In this document: positions 1-8,314 of the stretch, in pieces | Position numbering within the stretch: the stretch's first letter is position 1 | Layout: every line of letters begins with the position of its first letter | From: Deltaproteobacteria bacterium | GTDB taxonomy: Bacteria; Myxococcota_A; UBA9042; DTJE01; S145-11 | Assembly: GCA_015493765.1 (NCBI GenBank) | Contig: WGCQ01000248.1 | Coordinates: 1-42,505 of the forward strand | Direction: 5' to 3' | DNA: 42,505 bases | Position numbers and translations under genes: made by a program | The notes under the pieces: generated by a model | The model's database searches: none | The model's input: the letters and a program-made list of their open reading frames with translations, nothing else | Told to the model about the DNA's origin: nothing

Positions 1-2
1 CG

Positions 3-803
3 CTACTCCTGCCTCCGGACCGTCTCCATCACCTGTATTCCGAACATGGCCGACAGGGTTACGGGTACGAGCCCACGTTCCCGTAAACCCCGGATTATCC
101 GCCTGGTTTCATCCAGCCATTCATCCTTTGTGTATGGCATGGCGGGCCTGCGGTCATGCAGCAGCATGATGTCCCCCGGCCTGACCCTGGACAAAACCCT
201 CTTGGCAAGCCCGCGGATGCGCCGGTTTCCGAAATCAGCAGGCCTCAGGCTGAACAACACGCATGTCATACCCCTTTGGGCCAGTAATGGCCCCAGTTTC
301 GGATTGACTATGCCTGCGGGTGGCCTGAAACAAAGGGGCTTCACACCCAAGTCCCCCAGCACCTCCTGGCAGGCGTCTATTTCCCGGGCCAGCCGCTTAC
401 CAGTACGCAGCATCAGCAAGGGGTCGTGTGTGCCTGAATGGTTCCCTATCTCGTGTCCCCTCTCCAGGATCCGCTGTACCAGGTCGGGATTTTGCCGCGC
501 CTTTTCACCGATCACGAAAAAACAGGCCTTTACGCCCTCTGTGTCCAGCAGGTCCAGCAGTGCCGGTGTGGTTTCAGGGTCCGGACCATCGTCAAAGGTC
601 AGCACCACGTTGTGTCCGGCACGCGGACCGTGGCTGATTGCCGGAAAAAACAGGCCCCATTGCGGTTTGAATGGCGCAACAATGCACAGGGCAATGAAAA
701 ACAACAGGGGAACCCATGTCCAGCCCCACCCAAAGGCCCACATGACGGCTGCCACAGCAAGTGATGCTGCACCCAGCCACAAGGCTGGCGATGGCCTTTT
801 CAT
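3..803 (-). CDS. Polysaccharide deacetylase (NodB-like) with N-terminal transmembrane segments
   Basis: Motifs VVLTFDDGPDPETTPALLDLL, HEIGNHSGTHD, FRPPAGIVNP; start MKRPSPALW at 803, overlapping the upstream stop by ATGA. Confidence 0.88.
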   Translation of the reverse strand: MKRPSPALWLGAASLAVAAVMWAFGWGWTWVPLLFFIALCIVAPFKPQWGLFFPAISHGPRAGHNVVLTFDDGPDPETTPALLDLLDTEGVKACFFVIGEKARQNPDLVQRILERGHEIGNHSGTHDPLLMLRTGKRLAREIDACQEVLGDLGVKPLCFRPPAGIVNPKLGPLLAQRGMTCVLFSLRPADFGNRRIRGLAKRVLSRVRPGDIMLLHDRRPAMPYTKDEWLDETRRIIRGLRERGLVPVTLSAMFGIQVMETVRRQE

Positions 804-2152
804 CGGGTCAAATCCTCCCACAAAGGGCCTGTGCGTCCCTTTCTGTACATCATGGCCATCACCCGGGCAATGCGTTTTTCACCACCCCCCACAATCCAGT
901 TGGTCCTGCCTTTCGCGGCACGTATCACTTCCGCCTCGATATCTACTGTTTCCATGCCAGGTGACCTGTAAAACACGGGCTGCAACAGGGAACTTGTCGG
1001 GTCCACCAGGCCTTCCTTCACGGCCCGGGTGTAAAGCCCGGTCCCTGGATACACCCTGACACCGCAAAAGAAAAAAATCACCGTACGTTCGAGTTTTTCC
1101 ACGTTTCTCAGTGTTTCATGCAATGTGTCCAATGTTTCACCCGGTCCCCCGAGCATAAAGTAATGGGCCACGTTCAGACCCGCGCCCAGCGCCTGGGTGT
1201 GCGCCTCGAACACCTGTTTCGTGTTAAAACGCTTGCCGTATGCCCGGAGTGTCTTGTCGGACAGGGACTCGGTACCGAATTCCACGTGGGTCAGGCCGCA
1301 TGCGGCGAGTTCCTGGAAATAGCCGTCCCTGGCAGGCACGGGCGTGAAAAATGCACCCCATGGCAGCGTCACACCGGCACGGCGCATGGCATGGGCAATC
1401 CTGATATTGTGCTCCGGATGGGTGTTGAACACGGCATCCGCGATGAACAGGAATTTCGCGCCTTTGTCCTGCAGGATGCGCGCAGCCCTGGCCACGTCCT
1501 TAGGCGGAAACAACCTGACCCTGTGTCCTTCTATGGATGGATAGGTGCAGTAAACGCAGTGAAACGGGCACCCGCGCTTGGTCTGGATATTCGCCATGCC
1601 GCCTGTACGCAGGTAGAAATCCAAAGGGAGCACTCCCTGTTCGATCCCGCGCACAAACGGCCCCTTCCATGGTGCTGGCAAGACCGCATCAGTACCTCGG
1701 GTCAAGAGCCCCGGCACATCGGAAACATCCTGGCCCTCTTGCAGGCGATCCGCCAGTTCCGCCATGTACTCGCCTTCACCGTAAAAACCGAAATCCGCAT
1801 TCAGCAGGTCCATCAATTCCCTGGCAAACAGCGTGAATCCCGCACCCCCGAGCACCACCGGGGCCTTCGTGGCCAGGCGTATTTCATGCATAATTTCCCG
1901 GTATTCATCGATGAACCAGCGTGTATCAGTGATGTCCGTGTTGTCTATGTTACGCAGTGACAGTCCTACCAGGTCCGGGCCGAAGGATTTGATTACCGAT
2001 GCAATGCCTGCGTTGGAGCGCGTGCCAATCAGGTCCAGAACCTGAACCTCGTGGTCGTGTCTTAACAGTATGCCAGCCACGTGGTCTATGCCCAGGGGAT
2101 ACACGGGATAGGGAAAACTCAACCTGTTGGCCGACACCAGGAGTATTTTCAT
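800..2152 (-). CDS. B12-binding-domain radical SAM protein
   Basis: N-term MKILLVSANRLSFPYPVYPLGIDHVAGIL cobalamin-binding-like domain; CPFHCVYC (CxxxCxxC) radical SAM motif; start at 2152 with ATGA overlap; the longer ORF to 2356 is an upstream read-through. Confidence 0.88.
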   Translation of the reverse strand: MKILLVSANRLSFPYPVYPLGIDHVAGILLRHDHEVQVLDLIGTRSNAGIASVIKSFGPDLVGLSLRNIDNTDITDTRWFIDEYREIMHEIRLATKAPVVLGGAGFTLFARELMDLLNADFGFYGEGEYMAELADRLQEGQDVSDVPGLLTRGTDAVLPAPWKGPFVRGIEQGVLPLDFYLRTGGMANIQTKRGCPFHCVYCTYPSIEGHRVRLFPPKDVARAARILQDKGAKFLFIADAVFNTHPEHNIRIAHAMRRAGVTLPWGAFFTPVPARDGYFQELAACGLTHVEFGTESLSDKTLRAYGKRFNTKQVFEAHTQALGAGLNVAHYFMLGGPGETLDTLHETLRNVEKLERTVIFFFCGVRVYPGTGLYTRAVKEGLVDPTSSLLQPVFYRSPGMETVDIEAEVIRAAKGRTNWIVGGGEKRIARVMAMMYRKGRTGPLWEDLTR

Positions 2153-2781
2153 CTGGCACGTCCCTTTGCGGAGACCAGGGTAAAAACCATCTTGTAACCC
2201 AGCAGGCCCCGGGTTTGCAGCACCATCCTGTGGGCAAAACCGCCTTTGAACGGTCCCCGGTACCTGATGACCAGCCGTAGTCTTTTGTGCCTGTACTCGC
2301 GCACCACCAACGGGTCGCCCGGTGTCACGTCCACCACCCTGCCAGGCATGACCCAACGGCAGATGATGCGCTTTTGTGCCCGGCCAACCAGTGCGGGACC
2401 TTGCCCGGGCGGGAAAAACAGACGGCGTATGTCGTTGAACATCCTGCGCTGGAATTCCGGGTCGTCCATGGGGTGCACGGCACGCTGGACGTGTATTTTG
2501 CCACCCGTCAAGTCACCCTGAAACAACACCATACCTTCCGGGGACATCAACACGCTGTGCAGGCCATGCGCCGTGCGTGACGTCACGCCCAGCATCATGC
2601 TGTGTCCCCCGCCGGGCAGGGTGATATCGATGCTGTGCACTGCGGTCCATTGGCCCCCGGGATACGCCTTCATGCAGGTAGAGGTAATCCCGGTCCTCAT
2701 ACTTAGGGGGACCTGACGTATTACGGGCAGGTCGCTGCATGCCGACAGCATCAAGACAATGATCACCAAGCCCCTTTTCAC
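2149..2781 (-). CDS. DUF3261-like lipoprotein of aryl polyene-type clusters
   Basis: GTG start VKRGLVIIVLMLSACSD with lipobox; located next to LolA/FabG/KS as in aryl polyene clusters; family call from context and sequence feel. Confidence 0.6.
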   Translation of the reverse strand: MKRGLVIIVLMLSACSDLPVIRQVPLSMRTGITSTCMKAYPGGQWTAVHSIDITLPGGGHSMMLGVTSRTAHGLHSVLMSPEGMVLFQGDLTGGKIHVQRAVHPMDDPEFQRRMFNDIRRLFFPPGQGPALVGRAQKRIICRWVMPGRVVDVTPGDPLVVREYRHKRLRLVIRYRGPFKGGFAHRMVLQTRGLLGYKMVFTLVSAKGRAR

Positions 2782-3398
2782 TGCACCACCCTGAAACGGG
2801 TATTGGGAATCGGTTTGTTGAGCCTCACGTTTTCGAACCTGATCCGGGTGGTATTGTCCGCACCTTCCCGGATCACGATTTCCCGGAGCACACCTGGTAT
2901 GTCCGAAAACACCAGGTCCACGCCCGAGATTATCGCTGATAGGTGCCTGTCCTTGGGTGTCAGCACGACCCTGGCCGGCGGCCCTGCCCGGTACGTTGCC
3001 TCGAACATTGCATCCTGGTTGAACCGCCCGGTCAGCCATCCGATGATCCTATGCATTACCATCCTGATGGCCTGGAGGCTGTTACTGCTGTCCGGCACCC
3101 ATTTCCCCGCCTCCGTAAACACGTATCGCCTTACCGTGTCACCGTGAACCAGGGACACCACCCGCACAGGTGATTTGTATTCCCAACGAATCATGTCAGG
3201 GGCCTTGAACAAAAAAATTCCCTTTGAAATCAATGGGTTTTGCAGTATTTTTAATGTTTTTTCCTGGACAAAATCGGCCCGGATCGAACGGATGCCCTGC
3301 ATCTGGCCGCGCAATTTTTGCCACGTATCAGCCGCGCAATCGGATGCGGCCCATGTCAGGACCACTGTCAGGCACAGGATTTTAACGGTCTTCATCAA
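2778..3398 (-). CDS. LolA-family outer-membrane lipoprotein carrier-like protein
   Basis: Signal peptide; IRSIRADFVQEKTLKILQNPLISKGIFLFKAPDMIRWEY is LolA-like. Confidence 0.85.
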   Translation of the reverse strand: MMKTVKILCLTVVLTWAASDCAADTWQKLRGQMQGIRSIRADFVQEKTLKILQNPLISKGIFLFKAPDMIRWEYKSPVRVVSLVHGDTVRRYVFTEAGKWVPDSSNSLQAIRMVMHRIIGWLTGRFNQDAMFEATYRAGPPARVVLTPKDRHLSAIISGVDLVFSDIPGVLREIVIREGADNTTRIRFENVRLNKPIPNTRFRVVQ

Positions 3399-4120
3399 AA
3401 CATGCCCCCGTTTACTGACAACACCTGTCCCGTGATGTACGACGCATCATCGGAACACAAAAACGCCACCGCCTTTGCCACCTCCTCGGGTTTGCCAATC
3501 CTGCCCATGGGGATCATCTTTTTCATGATGTCCACTGGTGCGTCTGACAGCATCTCGGTTTCAACGGGGCCTGGCGCCACCACGTTCACCCGGATCCCAA
3601 TCCTGGCCACCTCCTGGGCCAATGCCCTGGATGCACCGATCACACCGGCCTTGGCAGCCGAATAATTCGCCTGGCCCCGGTTGCCCATGAGCCCGGAAAC
3701 CGAGGAAATCGTGACAATACTGCCCGCCTTGTTGCGGATCATCCTGCGCAGCACGGGCTTGGTAACGTTGTAAAAGCCGTCCAGTGATGTCCTGACCACC
3801 GCATCCCACGCGTCATAGGACATCATGGCCAGCAAAGAATCCCTGACCACACCCGCATTATTCACCAGCACGCTGATGTCGCGGTGTGCGTCCGCGATCC
3901 CTGCAACCTTGTCAGGCGCCTCCCCGACATCGGCCACGTCGAAACCCACGATTTCCCCGTCACCACCCGCCTCGCGCACCATTGCCAGCGTCTGTTGCGC
4001 CGCCTCCTGCCTGGTGTGATAATTGATAACCACGTAATACCCCCGGGCCGCCAGTTCCACGCAGATCGCCCTGCCGATCCCGCGGCTCCCGCCCGTGACA
4101 AGTGCAGTCCCCTTTGACAT
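3395..4120 (-). CDS. fabG: 3-oxoacyl-ACP reductase (SDR, FabG-like)
   Basis: TGGSRGIG, NNAG, YSAAKAG, VNVVAPGPVETEM. Confidence 0.93.
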   Translation of the reverse strand: MSKGTALVTGGSRGIGRAICVELAARGYYVVINYHTRQEAAQQTLAMVREAGGDGEIVGFDVADVGEAPDKVAGIADAHRDISVLVNNAGVVRDSLLAMMSYDAWDAVVRTSLDGFYNVTKPVLRRMIRNKAGSIVTISSVSGLMGNRGQANYSAAKAGVIGASRALAQEVARIGIRVNVVAPGPVETEMLSDAPVDIMKKMIPMGRIGKPEEVAKAVAFLCSDDASYITGQVLSVNGGMF

Positions 4121-4134
4121 ACCGCCTCCTTTGG

Positions 4135-5364
4135 CTACACCTTGAATATCAACGACGTGTTGATCCCGCCGAACGCAAAATTGTTGTTCATTGCGATGTT
4201 CACCTTCTGGTCCCTGACCTCGCCCATGATGTGCTGGATTGGTGCCGTTTTGGGGTCCGGTTCCTCAAGGTTTTTCGTGGGTGCCAGAAAGCCCTTGTGC
4301 ATCATGATAATCGTCGCGGCGGATTCAATGGCGCCGCACGCCCCCAACGTATGCCCCATCAGGCCCTTCAGTGCGGACACAGGGACCCGGTCCTTGAACA
4401 CGTCCCAGGTTGCCTTGGACTCCGCGATGTCGCCGGCAATGGTGGCCGTGGCATGGGCATTGATATGCCCTATTGCATCAGGTGCCAGCCCCGCGTCCTT
4501 CAACGCGGCTCGCATTGCACCGGCCATTCCCTCTGCACTGGGATTGGTCAGGTGCATGCCGTCACAGTTCGTGCCGTAACCCAGGACCTCGGCCCAAATC
4601 CTGGCCCCGCGCTTCCTGGCGTGCTGTGCCTCTTCCAGGATAAAACACCCCGCACCCTCGCCCACCACCAGGCCGTCCCGGTTCACATCAAATGGCCTGG
4701 GCGTGGCATGGGGGGTGTCGTTGTACTTCGTGGAGGATGCCCGCATGATGTCAAATATCGCTGCGTTCATGAAGTGCATCTCCTCGGCACCACCGCAGAT
4801 CATGGCCGTTGCCTTGCCGGCCTTGATTTGCTCGTAGCCATAGCCAATGCCCTGGGAACCGGAAACGCATGCCGCGCACGTGGAGACCACAGGCCCCTTG
4901 GTGTGAAACATCATGGAGATGTTTGCGGCGCAGGTATGGCTCATGAACTGCAGGTATGCGGATGAGGGCAGTCCCTTGATACTGTTGGTTCTGGCAATTT
5001 TGCCCATAAACGTTTCCATTGTGGTTGTACTGCCCGCTGTCGAGCCAAACGAGACCCCACAGTCCGGCGATGCAATGAAATCCTCGTCCAGGCCGGATTC
5101 CGCCACCGCGTCCTTGGCAGCCAGCGCAGCCAGTATGGAGACACGCCCCATGGTGCGGCGATAACGATGGGGGATTTCCGATTCGTCGATCCCGTGACAG
5201 ACCCCGCCAACGCGTGTCTTTAAATTGCCAATGGACTCCCATTCGTCCATCCGGACAATCCCGCTTCTGCCTTTCAGCAGGGATTCGCCCAGTTCCTCCA
5301 TGCTGTTACCAATCGGCGTCCTCAAGCCGATCCCGGTGACTACTACCCTGATTTCATTCGACAT
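4135..5364 (-). CDS. Beta-ketoacyl-ACP synthase (FabF-like)
   Basis: STCAACVSGSQGIGYG active-site Cys region, NAHATAT and LMGHTLGACGAIES His motifs. Confidence 0.9.
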   Translation of the reverse strand: MSNEIRVVVTGIGLRTPIGNSMEELGESLLKGRSGIVRMDEWESIGNLKTRVGGVCHGIDESEIPHRYRRTMGRVSILAALAAKDAVAESGLDEDFIASPDCGVSFGSTAGSTTTMETFMGKIARTNSIKGLPSSAYLQFMSHTCAANISMMFHTKGPVVSTCAACVSGSQGIGYGYEQIKAGKATAMICGGAEEMHFMNAAIFDIMRASSTKYNDTPHATPRPFDVNRDGLVVGEGAGCFILEEAQHARKRGARIWAEVLGYGTNCDGMHLTNPSAEGMAGAMRAALKDAGLAPDAIGHINAHATATIAGDIAESKATWDVFKDRVPVSALKGLMGHTLGACGAIESAATIIMMHKGFLAPTKNLEEPDPKTAPIQHIMGEVRDQKVNIAMNNNFAFGGINTSLIFKV

Positions 5365-5367
5365 GTC

Positions 5368-6177
5368 TTACCTCTTTGTTAGATCATCAACCATTGACAA
5401 ATCCCTTGCAGGGCCAGCCGCATCAATGTCCAATTCCTGCCTGAACATGGCCTCAACCCGGGCCGCCACCTCCCGTTCAGTGCCGGCCTTGGGCGGTGGC
5501 AACGGCTCCAGGAAACGGATGCGCAATGGCGAGCGCACCGCCAAAGGCAGGTACCACCGGTCCTCGTGCGGTAAAAAAGGCGGCCTGTTGTCGATCAACA
5601 CGGGCTGAATCGGCACCTTTGCACGGCTGGCCAGTTTAAAGGCACCAACCTGAAACGGATGCAGACCACCCTTTGGCGAGCGCGTCCCCTCGGGAAACAT
5701 CATAAAATGGTAGCCCGCACTCAAAACGGTCCTGGCCCTGTCAAAAAAGTGCTTGATTTCCCACAGATTTCCACCCACGGGTGCATACACGTAACCCGCA
5801 CTCCACAGGATGGGACCGAGGGGCAGTTTCCTGACCAGGCTGCGTTTTACCATCACCGACATCTTCGGGACCCTGGTGATCAATACAATCACGTCGAACA
5901 ACCCCGGGTGGTTTGCAACGATCACTGACGGTGGAGCCACTGGCTTGCCTTCGACCCCATCCACTTTTAACAACCCGCCCGCTTCAAGCCCCTTCAGCCA
6001 CCAGCCCATCCACTTGCGGTTGACTGCCTGCATGCGGTCCGGGTTGTGGCCCTTGAAAACCGCAACCAACATGAATGCCGGGACCAGGAAAAATACACCC
6101 CACAGGATCACCAGCCCGAATACCATGAACATCAGGCCCATGTAGAGCCCTTTTAATATGCGCAAGGTCAATATCAT
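5368..6177 (-). CDS. Lysophospholipid acyltransferase-family (PlsC-like) protein
   Basis: VIVANHPGLFDVIVL (NHx4D variant), MFPEGTRSP; start MILTLRILKG at 6177 with ATGA overlap. Confidence 0.88.
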   Translation of the reverse strand: MILTLRILKGLYMGLMFMVFGLVILWGVFFLVPAFMLVAVFKGHNPDRMQAVNRKWMGWWLKGLEAGGLLKVDGVEGKPVAPPSVIVANHPGLFDVIVLITRVPKMSVMVKRSLVRKLPLGPILWSAGYVYAPVGGNLWEIKHFFDRARTVLSAGYHFMMFPEGTRSPKGGLHPFQVGAFKLASRAKVPIQPVLIDNRPPFLPHEDRWYLPLAVRSPLRIRFLEPLPPPKAGTEREVAARVEAMFRQELDIDAAGPARDLSMVDDLTKR

Positions 6178-7895
6178 GCCCCCTTTCCCAGTCCCACAAA
6201 GGCCAGCCCCCACGCCCCGGGCCCTATGTGCACGCCAGTGGTCAGTGAAAACGGCTGGACCCTGACAAAAATGTCAGACCTGATGGACGTGAATACCTCC
6301 CTGGCCAGGGTGCGCACCCATTGCTCGTTGTCCGTGTACTCCAGCATCACCATTACAGGCCCTTCAGGCAGGTCCTGTTTCAGGTGCTCGGCCGCCCATT
6401 TTACCTGCTCCTTCCGGTCATGCAGCACAGCCAGTTTGCGAACCCCGTCCGCAAAGGGCGCAACCACGGGCTTTTTGTGTAACATGTCGCCGAAAAAGGC
6501 CTTGGTTTTTGACAACCTGCCACCACGGGCCAGGAAAACCAGCCGGTCCAGGAATATGTATTCCCGGCTGTGTTTGACCGCGTGAGCGGCAAACGCAATC
6601 ACATCGGTTGCATTTTTTGCCTTCAGGCTGAATTCGGCCGTGGCCAGGGCAATCACACCAAGCCTGCCTGACGCCGCACCCGTGTCAATGACCCGCAATC
6701 GGTCGTCCGGGTCGTGTTCGCTCTTCCAGTCCATTACGGTCTGAAAATTTCCGGTGTAAACCGAGCCAACGCACAGGTACAAGGCATTACCGTACAGGGA
6801 GGCCACCTTTTCGTAATGCTGGCGGCGTTCGAACACGGATGCCTGGGCCGTGGATGCCGCTACACCGCGGCGCATTTTTTCGTACAGGTCCTGATGGTCA
6901 GCCAGTGTTTCCGGGATCGACTGCCTCGCGATGTTCACGTAACTGTTCAGCAAGGTCATGCCCAGTTTCATGGCGTCATCACGGGTGACGGAGCCAGCCG
7001 CATCGGTCATTACGTGCAGGATGGGCCTGGGGCGATCACCATCGGGGCCTTTCGACTCCGTTGGCTCCGTGGAAAATGCCAGCACATTGCCCAGGGTCCG
7101 CAATTTCTTGTTTACCTCGTCCGGGTCTGTTGTGTGCAGGTGTAGTTTGACCCGGTTTGCCTGCCTGGTCATTACCACGCTGTGGCCCATTGACTGCAAG
7201 CCGTCATGGACAGTCTGCGCCTGTGTATCCTGCCCCACCTCCAGCACCGCATTCACGCACTCCCCGTCCGCGCCCCCATTGCCCTGCCAATCACCACTGA
7301 GTCGCAGGTAGTCGCCAAAGGCCTCATGTACCGGCACGAATCCATCCCTCCTGCCTGCCAGGTCGTTCAGAAAGCCCTCCAGGAACAAAAACATGCCCAG
7401 GGCCCCCGAATCAACGACCCCAGCCTCCTTCAGCACTGGCAATTGTTTGGGTGTATCCAGCACGGCCTGTTTCATGCGCTCGATCAAAAGGCCCGTGGTA
7501 TTGTCATCAAGCGTGCTGACATGGTCCAGGGCATCGCAAAGCGCGTCCAGGATGCTCAGCATGGTCCCAGGCTTGGGGTCAGCCACTGCCCCCCACGCCA
7601 AGGCCCGGCCCGTGTGCATCCCCTGTTTCAGGCCGTCAGTATCCTCGACCTTCAGCAGGCCGGACAAAAAGGCGGCCGCGATATTCCCCGAGTTTCCCCT
7701 GGCTGCAAACATCACGGCCCGGACCATGGATGCCTGGTCGCTGTCTGCCTGGATCAATGGTGCCACGGTGAGGTATAAATTGCGCCCGGTATCGCCATCG
7801 GCCACGGGAAAGACATTGATGCGGTCCAGCACGTCCACCCAGCCCGCCAGGCGTTCTGCCCCGGTTCCCAAAGCCCTGTACATCCCCGTCATCAT
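6174..7895 (-). CDS. DAK2-DegV fusion protein (FakA-FakB-like, putative fatty-acid kinase)
   Basis: N-term DRINVFPVADGDTGRNLYLT ... ARGNSGNI DAK2 signatures; C-term DegV-like LDRLVFLARGGRLSKTKAFFGDMLHKKPVV; start MMTGMYRALG at 7895. Confidence 0.88.
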   Translation of the reverse strand: MMTGMYRALGTGAERLAGWVDVLDRINVFPVADGDTGRNLYLTVAPLIQADSDQASMVRAVMFAARGNSGNIAAAFLSGLLKVEDTDGLKQGMHTGRALAWGAVADPKPGTMLSILDALCDALDHVSTLDDNTTGLLIERMKQAVLDTPKQLPVLKEAGVVDSGALGMFLFLEGFLNDLAGRRDGFVPVHEAFGDYLRLSGDWQGNGGADGECVNAVLEVGQDTQAQTVHDGLQSMGHSVVMTRQANRVKLHLHTTDPDEVNKKLRTLGNVLAFSTEPTESKGPDGDRPRPILHVMTDAAGSVTRDDAMKLGMTLLNSYVNIARQSIPETLADHQDLYEKMRRGVAASTAQASVFERRQHYEKVASLYGNALYLCVGSVYTGNFQTVMDWKSEHDPDDRLRVIDTGAASGRLGVIALATAEFSLKAKNATDVIAFAAHAVKHSREYIFLDRLVFLARGGRLSKTKAFFGDMLHKKPVVAPFADGVRKLAVLHDRKEQVKWAAEHLKQDLPEGPVMVMLEYTDNEQWVRTLAREVFTSIRSDIFVRVQPFSLTTGVHIGPGAWGLAFVGLGKGA

Positions 7896-8314
7896 TTCGC
7901 CCGTAAAACCGCCTGAATTTCCCCTGGGATCTCGAATTCCATTTTGAAATCCCGTGTACGCACAGCCACCTGCTCGGTACGGCCGCTTACGCACAAGGCG
8001 TTGTCGGATTTCCTGCGGATTTCGTAATCCGCCACGATCCTGCGCTTGCACTCCACTATATCGACCCGACAGGTGAAAACATCATTGAACATCAAGGGCA
8101 TGTGGTGCCTGGTCGCAGTCCGGGTGATGGGAAACACGTAGCCCGATTCCGCGTAGTATTTGTGCAGGTCAAACCCGGATTTGCGGAACATGTCGGTCAT
8201 GGCGGCCTCGAAGTACTTCAGGTAATTGCCATGCCAAACCACCTGCATGGCATCAGTATCGTGGAACTGTACCACCATTTCCATGGTATGCGTCCGGAAT
8301 ACGTCTCTTTTCAT
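7892..8314 (-). CDS. Acyl-CoA thioesterase (4HBT hot-dog family)
   Basis: VQFHDTDAMQVVWHGNYLKYFEAA hot-dog thioesterase motif. Confidence 0.9.
   Translation of the reverse strand: MKRDVFRTHTMEMVVQFHDTDAMQVVWHGNYLKYFEAAMTDMFRKSGFDLHKYYAESGYVFPITRTATRHHMPLMFNDVFTCRVDIVECKRRIVADYEIRRKSDNALCVSGRTEQVAVRTRDFKMEFEIPGEIQAVLRAK

Noticed and set aside
46-1960. Long plus-strand ORFs (46-1059, 1118-1960) opposite the deacetylase and radical SAM genes
   Set aside because: Antisense shadow ORFs with Arg/Ser/Pro-rich, non-family-like translations; the opposite strand has clear conserved motifs and operon overlaps.
2149-3039. Longer ORF (296 aa) for the DUF3261-like gene
   Set aside because: Upstream part overlaps LolA out of frame; a GTG start with signal peptide at 2781 and GTGA overlap is more convincing.
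8210-8235. caggtaattgcc inside the thioesterase CDS as a dyad copy
   Set aside because: Only a short partial match within coding sequence; no arms or promoter context.
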